From the NCBI GenBank assembly GCA_947497485.1, contig CANMHB010000008.1, forward strand, positions 82,329-146,328: a stretch of DNA of 64,000 bases, written 5' to 3'. A program made the translations under genes and the position numbers. Each line of letters begins with the position of its first letter. Position 1 is the first letter of the stretch. Of this stretch, positions 53,137 to 62,206 are shown one piece after another. The DNA comes from Flavobacteriales bacterium (GTDB lineage: Bacteria > Bacteroidota > Bacteroidia > Flavobacteriales_D > Crocinitomicaceae). The notes under the pieces were generated by a model. The model was not told the origin of the DNA. It saw only the letters and a list, made by a program, of their open reading frames with translations, and did no database searches.

Positions 53137-54495
53137 TTAAGAAAAAACGTTTTTAACAACCTCTTCTATTTTCGAGCAACAAACAATTTCGATGGGAAAT
53201 TTCTTGAGATCTAATCCTTTTGAGAAGCTCGAGACTATAACTTTTTCATACCCTAACTTTGATACTTCGGATAGGCGCTGTTCAATTCTATTCACAGCAC
53301 GAATTTCGCCAGATAATCCAATTTCTGCCGCAAAAGCAATATTTTTTGGAATTGCTAAATCGGCATTTGAGGAAAGTACGGCCATGGCAACAGCTAAATC
53401 AATCGCAGGATCATCAACTTTAATTCCTCCGGCAATATTTAAAAAAACATCTTTAGCGCCAAGTTTAAACCCACATCTTTTTTCCAAAACGGCAAGTAAC
53501 ATATTCAACCGCTTTGAATCGAAACCTGTAGAAGATCGTTGAGGTGTTCCATAAGCTGCTGAACTAACTAATGCTTGAACTTCGACAAGTAACGGTCTCA
53601 TTCCTTCAATGGTTGAAGCAATGGCAATTCCGCTTAAATTCTGATTTGAATTAGAAATTAAAATTTCTGAAGGATTTTCAACAGGCCGAAGTCCAGAACC
53701 ATGCATCTCATAAATTCCTAATTCATTCGTTGAACCAAAACGATTTTTTATGGCACGTAATAAGCGATAAATGTGATTTCGATCTCCTTCAAATTGCAAA
53801 ACAGCATCGACCATATGTTCTAAAACCTTTGGCCCTGCAATTGACCCATCCTTTGTAATATGTCCAACCAAAAATACAGGAATTGCGGTTTGTTTTGCAA
53901 AACGTAATAATTGAGCCGTACATTCCCTGACTTGTGAAATACTACCTGGGGAACTCTCAATGTTTGATGAAAAAAGGGTTTGAATCGAATCGATGACAAT
54001 CAACTCAGGATTTAATTCTTGCGCTTGCAATAAAATTTGTTGAAGATTTGTTTCGGTTAGAAGAAAACAACTATCATTTTTTAATCCCAACCGATCGGCT
54101 CGCATTCGAATTTGTCGGTCACTTTCTTCACCAGAAACATACAGTACTTTAATAGGTTCCGATATCGCAAGTTGTAATAATAACGTGGATTTTCCAATTC
54201 CCGGGTCACCACCTAATAAAACAATTGATCCCGCCACAATCCCACCACCTAAAACGCGATTAAACTCGTTGTCTTTAGTGAAAATTCGCTCTTCATTTTC
54301 TTGTGTTACCTCCTGAATTAATTGTGGTTTAGCACTTCGTGAATCCGTTGAAAAAGCAACCACATTCTTGTTCGACTTTTGCGCATATTCCTCAACAAAG
54401 GAATTCCATTGTTGACAAGATGGACATTGACCCATAAATTTTGGGGATTCATATCCGCAATTTTGACAAAAAAAAGTCGATTTTAATTTAGACAT
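53137..54495 (-). CDS. radA: DNA repair protein RadA/Sms
   Basis: A 452-residue RecA-like branch-migration protein. The N-terminal zinc finger (FCQNCGYESPKFMGQCPSCQ), Walker A GGDPGIGKSTL, the RadA-specific KNRFGSTNELG motif and a C-terminal Lon-like domain (AIDLAVAMAVLSS, IGLSGEIRAV) are all present. Normal length. 21 bases after the upstream membrane-protein gene, same strand. Confidence 0.97.
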   Translation of the reverse strand: MSKLKSTFFCQNCGYESPKFMGQCPSCQQWNSFVEEYAQKSNKNVVAFSTDSRSAKPQLIQEVTQENEERIFTKDNEFNRVLGGGIVAGSIVLLGGDPGIGKSTLLLQLAISEPIKVLYVSGEESDRQIRMRADRLGLKNDSCFLLTETNLQQILLQAQELNPELIVIDSIQTLFSSNIESSPGSISQVRECTAQLLRFAKQTAIPVFLVGHITKDGSIAGPKVLEHMVDAVLQFEGDRNHIYRLLRAIKNRFGSTNELGIYEMHGSGLRPVENPSEILISNSNQNLSGIAIASTIEGMRPLLVEVQALVSSAAYGTPQRSSTGFDSKRLNMLLAVLEKRCGFKLGAKDVFLNIAGGIKVDDPAIDLAVAMAVLSSNADLAIPKNIAFAAEIGLSGEIRAVNRIEQRLSEVSKLGYEKVIVSSFSKGLDLKKFPIEIVCCSKIEEVVKNVFS

Positions 54496-54516
54496 CAGAT
54501 TAAAGGTAGTAATTTT

Positions 54517-55110
54517 TTAAAATGCGTATCCGAATTTGAGTCCTAATCCAAAGTTTAATTTGATAGCTTTATCAACCTGGTTATTGTTAAACTGTAAGGA
54601 ATTTTGAAAAATTAATCCGAGATTTCCTGAGAAATCGAAAAATAAGTTTTCGTCAAGAAAAAAATGGTACCCAATACCAACGCGTGGAATATACCGTTCC
54701 ACATATTCATTAAAAGAATATGCACCACCATCCTGTGTATATTGTTTTCGATACCTTCGATATTTGAAGTCAAGACATACGTAAACTTCATCTCCAGTAA
54801 TAAAAGGATAATATTTCAGCATTGCACCGAAGGAAGGTCCAATCAAAGTTTTACCTGTATTTCCTGATTTAGACTCAGAAATAAAATTTAACAAGTAATT
54901 ATCCGTGACAAAACCCGATGCAATTTCGGCGGATAATTTTTTAAAAAGCAATCGCTCATAGCAGAAATTGACCTCTCCAACAAAAATTTGTGCAGCTCCT
55001 ATTTTTATTAAATTCTTTTTGGAAATGGATGTTTGCGAATATGAATGTGTTTTCACAAGTGCCATTAAAAAAAACGAAATTGTTAAAATAATTCGAACAA
55101 TCTTTCTCAC
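54517..55110 (-). CDS. Outer-membrane beta-barrel-like protein
   Basis: A 197-residue protein with a signal peptide (to about 26, HSYSQT). The mature chain alternates polar and hydrophobic residues with aromatic belts, ending GLGLKFGYAF, a C-terminal phenylalanine strand as in outer-membrane barrels. It resembles DUF3575-type small barrels but I am not certain. The start is GTG at 55110, with TAACTTTA (one mismatch to the -7 box) upstream. First gene of the radA operon. Confidence 0.65.
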   Translation of the reverse strand: MRKIVRIILTISFFLMALVKTHSYSQTSISKKNLIKIGAAQIFVGEVNFCYERLLFKKLSAEIASGFVTDNYLLNFISESKSGNTGKTLIGPSFGAMLKYYPFITGDEVYVCLDFKYRRYRKQYTQDGGAYSFNEYVERYIPRVGIGYHFFLDENLFFDFSGNLGLIFQNSLQFNNNQVDKAIKLNFGLGLKFGYAF

Positions 55111-55227
55111 TATAATTTTGTTTTTTCTTTTTAACAGATAAAGTTATTAAAAGCAATTGATGTTTGCGTCTAAAGAATACGAACGAAGGATGGTTGAAAA
55201 TTTTTTTTATTTTTTTCTTTGCTTAAA

Positions 55228-55257
55228 TTGTTTGGAAAAACAAAAAATATAAATTTG
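55228..55257 (+). promoter_or_regulatory. Near-perfect promoter (TTG-N19-TAAATTTG)
   Basis: TTG at 55228-55230, 19 bases, then TAAATTTG at 55250-55257, 23 bases before the ATG at 55281. The best full match to the Bacteroidota primary-sigma promoter in this window. Confidence 0.7.
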
Positions 55258-55280
55258 CGCCAATTAAATTTTGATTCAAT

Positions 55281-55634
55281 ATGTCAAAAAGAAGGTCTAT
55301 CATCAGCTACGATAAATTATCAATCGATCAGAAGAAACAAATTCTTCGGGATTATCCCGATGGATACATCAATCATTTAACAACAATTAAAACGCCAACA
55401 GGTGAGATTTTAGATGCTTTAATCTGGGAAACCGATGAAGTTATCTACCTCGTTAAAATAAATAAAATGACACCTAAGGCCAAGCCTGTGGTTGAGGATG
55501 AAGAGGAGGATTTTGAAGACGACTTCGACAAAGTTCCAGGTATTAAGGATGACGAACTCGATGATGAAGAAGACGAAGAGGAAGATGAATACGACCAACC
55601 GGACGAAGATGACGGTGATGATGACGAAGACTAG
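55281..55634 (+). CDS. Small protein with long acidic tail
   Basis: A 117-residue protein. Residues 1-70 (SKRRSIISYDKLSIDQKKQI, DYPDGYINHLTTIKTPTGE, WETDEVIYLVKI) form a small basic-to-mixed domain; from about 72 the sequence is nearly all D and E. I do not recognise it by name, but similar proteins occur in Flavobacteriales. The strong promoter suggests high expression. Acidic tails of this kind are seen in nucleic-acid mimic or chaperone proteins, which is only a guess. Confidence 0.7.
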   Translation: MSKRRSIISYDKLSIDQKKQILRDYPDGYINHLTTIKTPTGEILDALIWETDEVIYLVKINKMTPKAKPVVEDEEEDFEDDFDKVPGIKDDELDDEEDEEEDEYDQPDEDDGDDDED

Positions 55635-55663
55635 TTGATAGTTCTTTTTTCTTATTATATTTG
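55635..55663 (+). promoter_or_regulatory. Promoter of deoC (TTG-N18-TATATTTG)
   Basis: TTG at 55635-55637 and a perfect -7 box at 55656-55663, 15 bases before the deoC ATG at 55679. It starts immediately after the stop of the preceding gene. Confidence 0.6.
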
Positions 55664-55678
55664 GGTTTCATTCGAATT

Positions 55679-56587
55679 ATGGAACCCATTTCTTTTTTAA
55701 ATATACCCACTTCACCTTCCATTGATAAAGTTGGTGTCGAAGAGCGCGTTGCTCGATTTCAAACACGGAGTATTAAAAATGAATCAAAACGTCAAGGCTT
55801 GAAAATGGTTTTGAGTATGATTGATTTAACCACGCTTGAGGGTAAAGATACCCCGGGGAAAGTAAAGCAAATGTGTTACAAAGCCCAGCACCTTCACGAT
55901 TTACATCCAGGCTTACCGACGGTTGCTGCCGTATGCGTTTATCCTTCAATGGTAGCAGTAGCAAGAAAAGAATTAAAAAACGCTTCAGTTAAAATTGCTT
56001 CCGTATCAACTGTATTTCCTGCTGGTCAAGCGCCGTTGGAAGTGAAAATCACAGATACAAAATTTGCAGTAGATGCTGGAGCCGATGAGATCGACATGGT
56101 CATTTCCAGGGGAAAATTTCTTTCCGGAGAATATAACTTTGTTTTTGACGAAATTGCCGCAATCAAGGAAGCATGTGGTAAAGCACGATTGAAAGTTATT
56201 CTTGAAACAGGTGAGTTGGCAACTTTGGATAATGTCAGAAAGGCAAGCGATATAGCCATATATGCCGGCGCAGATTTCATAAAAACCTCAACCGGAAAGA
56301 TTCAACCAGCAGCTACTATGCAAGTAACTTACACAATGTTGATGGCGATTCGCGACTATTTCGATGAAACTGGAATTATGATTGGGATGAAACCAGCAGG
56401 TGGAATCTCTACCTCGAAATTAGCGCTACACAACCTAGTAATGGTAAAAGAAATTTTAGGTGATGCTTGGCTCAACAATCATTGGTTTCGATTTGGAGCA
56501 AGTAGTCTCGCAAATGATGTGCTCATGCAAATAATGAAAACGGAAACGGGTGTTTATCAGTCTTCCGATTATTTTACAATTGATTAA
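55679..56587 (+). CDS. deoC: Deoxyribose-phosphate aldolase
   Basis: A 302-residue class I aldolase splitting 2-deoxyribose-5-phosphate into glyceraldehyde-3-phosphate and acetaldehyde. Schiff-base lysine K202 in ADFIKTSTGK, MIDLTTLEG and MKPAGGISTSKLALHN are characteristic. It is longer than the E. coli enzyme (259) and more like the animal-type DERA. The ATG at 55679 is preferred over a TTG within the -7 box. The aldehyde dehydrogenase gene starts one base after its stop. Confidence 0.95.
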   Translation: MEPISFLNIPTSPSIDKVGVEERVARFQTRSIKNESKRQGLKMVLSMIDLTTLEGKDTPGKVKQMCYKAQHLHDLHPGLPTVAAVCVYPSMVAVARKELKNASVKIASVSTVFPAGQAPLEVKITDTKFAVDAGADEIDMVISRGKFLSGEYNFVFDEIAAIKEACGKARLKVILETGELATLDNVRKASDIAIYAGADFIKTSTGKIQPAATMQVTYTMLMAIRDYFDETGIMIGMKPAGGISTSKLALHNLVMVKEILGDAWLNNHWFRFGASSLANDVLMQIMKTETGVYQSSDYFTID

Positions 56588-56588
56588 G

Positions 56589-58046
56589 ATGGCAAAACAA
56601 AATAAAACTGAATCTTGGGAATATGCTCCTTCACTCGAAGGAACTTCACACATTCAATTAAAGAAAAAATACGATTTGTTCATTGACGGAAAATGGGTTA
56701 AACCAACGAGTGGAAAATACTTTTCTTCCATCAATCCTGCAAATGAAGAATTATTGGCTGAGGTTGCTCATGCAAATGAAGCAGATGTCGATTTGGCGGT
56801 GAAGGCAGCGCGAAAAGCATACAACAATGTTTGGTCGAAAATGGCTCCATTAGAACGTGCCAAGTATATTTATCGCATTGCACGATTGATGCAAGAACGC
56901 GCCCGAGAATTTGCGGTAATTGAATCTTTGGACGCCGGGAAAACTATTCGCGAATCTCGTGATATTGATGTTCCATTGGCATGTAATCATTTCTTTTATT
57001 ATGCTGGATGGGCCGATAAATTGGAATATGCATTTCCAAATCGAAAAGTTGAATCGTTGGGTGTTGCAGGGCAGATAATTCCCTGGAATTTTCCATTGTT
57101 AATGGCTGCATGGAAGATTGCTCCAGCTCTTGCTACAGGAAACACAGTGGTTTTAAAACCGGCCGAAACGACTTCTCTTACTGCTTTGAAATTGGCTGAA
57201 ATCATCGAAGAATCTGGGTTGCCAGCAGGTGTTGTTAATATTGTTACAGGATACGGAGATACGGGTGCGGCGATTGTCAACCACCCGGATGTAAATAAAA
57301 TCGCATTTACCGGTTCAACTGCAGTTGGAAAAATCATTCAAAAAGCAATCGCTGGAACAACTAAAAAGTCGACGCTTGAATTGGGTGGAAAATCAGCAAA
57401 CATCATTTTTGATGATGCACCAATCGATCAAGCTGTAGAAGGAATCGTAAACGGGATTTTCTTCAACCAAGGACACGTATGTTGCGCGGGATCACGTTTG
57501 TTTGTTCAGGAAAATATTGCAGATAAAGTGATCCGTAAATTGAAGCAACGCATGGAAAGTTTGTATGTTGGAAATCCGCTTGACAAAAACACAGACATTG
57601 GTGCCATCAACTCGAAAGAACAATTAGAAACGATCAATAAATACATTCAAATCGGTAAAAATGAAGGTGCGGAAATCTACCAAACCAAATGTGATCTTCC
57701 AAAAAAGGGATATTATTGCCCTCCAACTATTTTTACGAATGTCGCGCAATCAAATATCATTGCTCAAGAGGAGATTTTTGGTCCGGTATTGACGATTCAA
57801 ACCTTTAGAACGGTAGATGAAGTTATTCAAAAAGCAAACAATTCGCCTTACGGTTTAGCAGCTGGAGTCTGGACAGACAAAGGTTCACGAATTTTCAATT
57901 TAACAACAAAATTGCGCGCAGGAGTCGTTTGGGCAAATACCTATAATAAATTTGATCCGACTTCGCCTTTTGGTGGTTACAAAGAAAGTGGATTTGGTCG
58001 CGAAGGCGGACTGCATGGGTTGAATGCTTATGTGAAGTTAAATTAA
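56589..58046 (+). CDS. Aldehyde dehydrogenase (ALDH16 N-terminal-like)
   Basis: A 485-residue NAD(P)-dependent aldehyde dehydrogenase with a complete active site: oxyanion asparagine in IIPWNFPLLM, FTGSTAVGK, general base E264 in LELGGKS and nucleophile C298 in FNQGHVCCAGSR. It starts one base after deoC. Its natural substrate is probably acetaldehyde from the DeoC reaction. The truncated homologue downstream plus this gene match the two-domain layout of ALDH16. Confidence 0.93.
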   Translation: MAKQNKTESWEYAPSLEGTSHIQLKKKYDLFIDGKWVKPTSGKYFSSINPANEELLAEVAHANEADVDLAVKAARKAYNNVWSKMAPLERAKYIYRIARLMQERAREFAVIESLDAGKTIRESRDIDVPLACNHFFYYAGWADKLEYAFPNRKVESLGVAGQIIPWNFPLLMAAWKIAPALATGNTVVLKPAETTSLTALKLAEIIEESGLPAGVVNIVTGYGDTGAAIVNHPDVNKIAFTGSTAVGKIIQKAIAGTTKKSTLELGGKSANIIFDDAPIDQAVEGIVNGIFFNQGHVCCAGSRLFVQENIADKVIRKLKQRMESLYVGNPLDKNTDIGAINSKEQLETINKYIQIGKNEGAEIYQTKCDLPKKGYYCPPTIFTNVAQSNIIAQEEIFGPVLTIQTFRTVDEVIQKANNSPYGLAAGVWTDKGSRIFNLTTKLRAGVVWANTYNKFDPTSPFGGYKESGFGREGGLHGLNAYVKLN

Positions 58047-58060
58047 AATTCAAAATTAAT

Positions 58061-58093
58061 AATTGCGAATTGGCAGTTTATTCGTTCGCAATT
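58061..58093 (+). repeat. Inverted repeat between the two ALDH genes
   Basis: AATTGCGAA (58061-58069) and TTCGCAATT (58085-58093) are perfect 9-base arms around a 15-base loop. The element CGTTCGCAATT in the right arm recurs at 41329-41339 before pepT. It could fold as an mRNA hairpin between coding regions; no T-run follows. Confidence 0.55.
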
Positions 58094-58106
58094 CTAAATT
58101 AAAATT

Positions 58107-58988
58107 ATGTCACGTTTGGAAATTTTAAAAACATACAAAATATACATTGGGGGACAGTTCCCACGAACAGAATCGGGAAGATATTACACTCCATTTGATA
58201 AAAAAGGCAAGCCTTTGGCTAATATTTGTTTGTCATCGCGGAAAGATGTTCGAAATGCCGTTGTTGCTGCACGAAAAGCTTTTGGTTCTTGGTCAGAGCG
58301 ATCGGCATTCAACCGTGGGCAGATTCTCTATCGCATTGCAGAAATGTTGGAAGGCAGAAGAGCCCAGTTCATTGATGAGTTAATTCAGCAAGGTTTGACA
58401 AAAGCGAATGCCGAAAAAGAAGTTAATTTAAGCATTGACCGAATCGTATATTATGCCGGATGGTGTGACAAATTCAATCAGGTATTGAGTTCAGTAAATC
58501 CCGTGAGTTCGGCACATTTTAATTTCTCAACATGCGAACCAATGGGCGTTGTTGGAATCATTTCAGAACAAACTAGTTCGTTGATTGGCTTAGTTTCGAT
58601 GTTAATGCCTGCAATTTGTGGTGGCAATACAGCGGTGGTTCTAGCTTCAGAAAAACTACCACTTTGTGCAGTGACCTTTGCTGAGGTGTTGAATTCTTCG
58701 GATGTCCCTGGAGGGGTTGTTAACATACTTACGGGTTCTACCAGTGAAATGGCACCAACCCTTGCCTCGCATATGGATGTTAATGCCTTGATTACATCAC
58801 AATTAGATGATTCATTGAAAAAGAATTTATCAGTAGCTGCCGTCGACAATTTAAAGCGTAATTACGAATTCACAGCAGATTGGTCCAAACCCGAATCTCA
58901 AGGATTAAATTATATTTCTGATTTACAAGAAATCAAAACCACTTGGCACCCAATTGAAAATATTGGTGGTGCGACGAGTTCGTATTAG
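58107..58988 (+). CDS. Truncated, non-catalytic ALDH-like protein (ALDH16 C-terminal-like)
   Basis: A 293-residue protein aligning to the NAD-binding half of ALDH from end to end, then stopping. Compared with its neighbour, IIPWNFP is replaced by IISEQTS, FTGST by ITSQL, and both the catalytic glutamate and cysteine are missing, as is the whole catalytic domain. No frameshift is apparent and the frame is full of ordinary codons, so it looks maintained. The size (485 + 293) and the dead second domain match the fused ALDH16 enzymes. Probably a structural partner of the catalytic ALDH. Confidence 0.85.
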   Translation: MSRLEILKTYKIYIGGQFPRTESGRYYTPFDKKGKPLANICLSSRKDVRNAVVAARKAFGSWSERSAFNRGQILYRIAEMLEGRRAQFIDELIQQGLTKANAEKEVNLSIDRIVYYAGWCDKFNQVLSSVNPVSSAHFNFSTCEPMGVVGIISEQTSSLIGLVSMLMPAICGGNTAVVLASEKLPLCAVTFAEVLNSSDVPGGVVNILTGSTSEMAPTLASHMDVNALITSQLDDSLKKNLSVAAVDNLKRNYEFTADWSKPESQGLNYISDLQEIKTTWHPIENIGGATSSY

Positions 58989-59088
58989 TTGAACCAATAA
59001 ATCTCATTTGATTCGTTGTGGGAATTTCTAAAGTTGGTTAATGAAAATGACTGATCATTTATGCCGTTTCAACAAGTGGATCAATTTA

Positions 59089-60360
59089 TTATTGCTTAAT
59101 CAATTTAATTGTTTTGTTATTTACTTTAAGAAAATAAACACCAGATGATAAATGGGAAAAATCATGGTGATCTAAATCCTTACCATACCAGATTATTTCT
59201 CCGCAATAATTGATAAAAGTATAATGTTCATCTCCTGATTTATTGAGTTGGGTTAATTGATTAATAAAAGGATTGGGGTAGATAACATCAAAATCATCCA
59301 AAAAATCGTCAACCGAAACATTGTTACAATTCAACGGAGAGCCTATTTCTTCGCCAAACGCACCATTTGAAGAACTCCAATTATACCAAGCTCCACCCAC
59401 ACCGGTTTGCCAATCAGTCAAATCAAATGTTTTGGTTCCAGCAGCATCACCCTTTATCTGATAGGCTTTTAGAGCTAATCCTTCTAAATTCCAGGTCAAA
59501 GGATTTCCTGGGGTGCAATTTTCGGGGTTAGGGTTCTCCAATTCACAATTGGATTGAATGAAATAAGCATTATCATCATAAGTAGGATATCCACCGAAAA
59601 CCCGTGCAATACCATTTGTATCGATGCAAACTGCCGTATATTCATCACAAGCTATCGCTTTTGCAAATTGACCATAATCATTCTTTATCCTTGCCAAAAA
59701 AGTCAATAGTCTACCTTTACGATCGGGATTATCAAAATGTGTGTCGGTGATGACATTGCTTAACGTTGAATTTTCAATAAAATGAGTGGAATCTACTGTC
59801 ATTTGATTATTATATGGATTCCCCAATGCAGTTGAAGAAGTGACTGTTCCGTTTTGTGCAGAGAAATAATATTTTCCTTGAATGGCCATTCCTGCACTTG
59901 TTCCACCAATGACAATTTTTCTTTGATTTATCGCTTCATTTATTGCTTCTTCAACAGGTGTATTTCTCCAATACGAAACATAAGTCCATTGATCGCCTCC
60001 TGCGAACCATATAGCCTCTGCTTGTTGTATTTTTTGAAGAATATAAGGGTCACTGCTCGCAGATGCATTGTTGCAAACGATCGTTTCAACCGAATTAACG
60101 GTTATACCCAAACTAGAATATAAGTAAGAATTGTATCCATTGGAACCAGTTGTTCTTAAAATTAAAATATCCCCTCCATTGGCCTTTTGCAGAAACCACT
60201 TCATAGCGTTATCATCTTCTGATGCTCCTCCCATTAGGCATACTCCACCAGAAGGATTGGAAACTAAATCCGTAGCATTACCTGTGAAATAGGATGTGTA
60301 ACTCTGTCCATTGATTAGAAAAGGAATTAAAGTCAGAAGAGATAATAAAATTTTATTCAT
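59089..60360 (-). CDS. T9SS-exported cyanophycinase-like peptidase (S51)
   Basis: A 423-residue secreted protein. After a signal peptide (to about 19, LINGQ) comes a class I glutamine amidotransferase-like fold: GGVCLMGGASEDDNAMKWF, IWFAGGDQWTYVSYW and the nucleophile elbow GGTSAGMAIQG (S155), as in cyanophycinase and peptidase S51, followed by DTHFDNPDRKGRL. It would cleave beta-aspartyl bonds such as in cyanophycin. The C-terminus from YPNPFINQL is a type A T9SS sorting domain very similar to that of the esterase at 63162. A TATCTTCG box (one mismatch) lies about 75 bases upstream. Confidence 0.88.
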   Translation of the reverse strand: MNKILLSLLTLIPFLINGQSYTSYFTGNATDLVSNPSGGVCLMGGASEDDNAMKWFLQKANGGDILILRTTGSNGYNSYLYSSLGITVNSVETIVCNNASASSDPYILQKIQQAEAIWFAGGDQWTYVSYWRNTPVEEAINEAINQRKIVIGGTSAGMAIQGKYYFSAQNGTVTSSTALGNPYNNQMTVDSTHFIENSTLSNVITDTHFDNPDRKGRLLTFLARIKNDYGQFAKAIACDEYTAVCIDTNGIARVFGGYPTYDDNAYFIQSNCELENPNPENCTPGNPLTWNLEGLALKAYQIKGDAAGTKTFDLTDWQTGVGGAWYNWSSSNGAFGEEIGSPLNCNNVSVDDFLDDFDVIYPNPFINQLTQLNKSGDEHYTFINYCGEIIWYGKDLDHHDFSHLSSGVYFLKVNNKTIKLIKQ

Positions 60361-60697
60361 ATTATTTTATTTAAATCTTTAGGCGTGTCGCAAAATACGT
60401 CTAATTTCCAATAGCATGTGGAAATCGGTAAATACGAAGATAAACAAAAAGTAATTGAAATAAAATAGATGGGGGGGCTCTACCATCCGTCGAAAGATGT
60501 TGTCAAAAATAGAATCCTTGTGAATTGACCTATTTAATTTAATCGATAGAACACTCATCCAAGCATTTTTTTAAGTGTACCTTCAGTATTTGAATGATTC
60601 TTTTTTGCGCTGCTAGAGGTGGTCACAAAATAAACAGACCATCAGTGGAAGAGTCAGTCCGCCACTTTATTATCATACCGCAGTCATTTAATCTATA
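60361..60697 (-). other. Intergenic region of 337 bp without a gene
   Basis: It holds a -7-like TATCTTCG (minus strand, 60435-60442) for the cyanophycinase-like gene and a G-run of seven at 60471-60477, unusual in this AT-rich DNA. I see no convincing gene; the frame starting at 60594 on the plus strand runs antisense to the FISUMP gene. Confidence 0.6.
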
Positions 60698-61381
60698 TCA
60701 ATTGTTCTTAACACAACGTATAGAAAATCCGTTTCCTTTATTATTTACGTACAAGCCCATAGAATTATCATCTGAAACACTTGTGGAAATCCCCCAAATA
60801 GGAATATCCTCAGAGGAACTCCACCATACAAAACCACCAGTTAAGAATTTCCCATTTAAATCTCGACTGCCTGATTGTAGGCCTGAAAAACCGCTGCTAT
60901 TTATTAGCTTATTCGAATCAACTTTGTTTTCATTTTCAAAACTACTGACTTTCAAAAACGCATCATTTCCAAGAAAAGTATATAATTTTTTCCAATCATC
61001 GTCTGTAGAAACGTGCCACCCTGCTGGCGCTAAACCTCTTGGATCAATGACTGCATAAAAGTTATAGAGTTTCCCATATTTTTTACCGTTTAAGGGGTCA
61101 TTATCATAATAGCACCAAGCAGGTTGTTCATTTTTTCCAGCTTTATCCCACTCCTCTGCAGTTTTAGCTTCGGGAATTTGGTCGCCATTAATAAAAGTTG
61201 ATGTATTCAAGTTTTCAACTGTCCAGAATTGATCGCCTATTTTTTTTATTTTATATGTTTGATTAGCTCTTTTATCTTTAATTTTCTTTTGAGCGTATAC
61301 AAAAGGAGCAAGAATAAGAAAAACAAGAAGTAGATTAATTCGATTCGGTTTGTTAGAAAAGATTTTTTTCAAGTATTTCAT
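60698..61381 (-). CDS. Exported FISUMP-domain protein
   Basis: A 227-residue protein with a signal peptide (to about 30, FVYAQ). The domain from TYKIKKIGDQFWTVENLNTS through YGKLYNFYAVIDPRGLAPAGWHVSTDDDW to SGSRDLNGKFL and GFSIRCVKN is the Fibrobacter succinogenes major paralogous (FISUMP) domain, related to formylglycine-generating-enzyme folds and common on Bacteroidota surfaces. It has no T9SS tail and no lipobox; location periplasmic or outer surface. Function unknown. Confidence 0.85.
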   Translation of the reverse strand: MKYLKKIFSNKPNRINLLLVFLILAPFVYAQKKIKDKRANQTYKIKKIGDQFWTVENLNTSTFINGDQIPEAKTAEEWDKAGKNEQPAWCYYDNDPLNGKKYGKLYNFYAVIDPRGLAPAGWHVSTDDDWKKLYTFLGNDAFLKVSSFENENKVDSNKLINSSGFSGLQSGSRDLNGKFLTGGFVWWSSSEDIPIWGISTSVSDDNSMGLYVNNKGNGFSIRCVKNN

Positions 61382-61567
61382 AGCATAATTTTCTAAATAA
61401 ATGAAAATCCAATTTATTTCAATTTGTTACACAATTTTTACCATTTCCTTTATTTTTCCGGATAAAAATAAAAGTCTAATTCTTAGTTATTAGAAATCTC
61501 TATTTTTCCTGGTTATTTTAATTGTAACCATTTGTTTAAAAAGAATTAGTTGAAAATAAAGATTGTT

Positions 61568-62206
61568 ATGGCTCGAATTTGTTTCTTTTTATTTTTTATT
61601 CATTTTTGTTCATATAGTCAAAAGAATATTGACAATTCCAAAATTGAAAAGTATTGTTTTGAATTGCACAATCAACTCCGTGATTCCACTCGCCATAGAA
61701 CAGTTAATAAAGATTGTAAAAAGGCATCAGATTATCAGGTTGATTATTTGTTTAATAACCATTTAATTACGCACAGCAATTCTACTCCGGGCTATGAAAA
61801 ACCTGTGGATAGATTCGAAAAATTTATGTCAGAAAAAGTAACTGTAAAGGATCGGTTTAATCCAAAAACTATTCACACACATTTGAAATATGAATACGAT
61901 GGAGAAATAGCAACTTGGTCCAAAGGATATGAATTTTTGAATGATAGTTTGTTGGAATTCAATATTGCAAAACATATCATTACAAATTTTAAAAATTCCA
62001 AAAGTCATTTCCAAAGAATGATTCAAACTTCGTGTTGTGATTTTAAACAAAATGGCTATTTCTCAACAAGAGTAAGAATTCTAAGGTGTAATGAGGATAC
62101 TAAAATGATTCGATTGGAAATATATTGTGTAGCCATATTCGGAAAAGAATACCCGTATCGAGATTTTTACGTTTATGATCCTGAAACAGGCAAATTTATA
62201 GATTGA
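61568..62206 (+). CDS. Exported protein, possibly CAP/SCP-like
   Basis: A 212-residue protein with a signal peptide (ICFFLFFIHFCSYSQ). Features of a divergent CAP fold: an N-terminal helix ELHNQLRDSTRHRTV, ASDYQVDYLFNNHLITHS, a GEIAT strand, then NFKNSKSHFQRMIQ with CCDFKQNGYF and a terminal strand YCVAIFG. The fold assignment is tentative. I use the ATG at 61568; a TTG at 61550 would also give a usable signal peptide. It is divergent from the FISUMP gene. Confidence 0.6.
   Translation: MARICFFLFFIHFCSYSQKNIDNSKIEKYCFELHNQLRDSTRHRTVNKDCKKASDYQVDYLFNNHLITHSNSTPGYEKPVDRFEKFMSEKVTVKDRFNPKTIHTHLKYEYDGEIATWSKGYEFLNDSLLEFNIAKHIITNFKNSKSHFQRMIQTSCCDFKQNGYFSTRVRILRCNEDTKMIRLEIYCVAIFGKEYPYRDFYVYDPETGKFID

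Noticed and set aside
58107..58988. Truncated ALDH gene as a decayed pseudogene.
   Set aside because: The frame is intact with normal codons, the loss of active residues is specific, and the layout matches the dead domain of ALDH16, so a maintained partner is more likely.
60594..61058. Plus-strand frame of 154 codons overlapping the FISUMP gene.
   Set aside because: It is antisense to a well-supported gene and has no start signals or family features.
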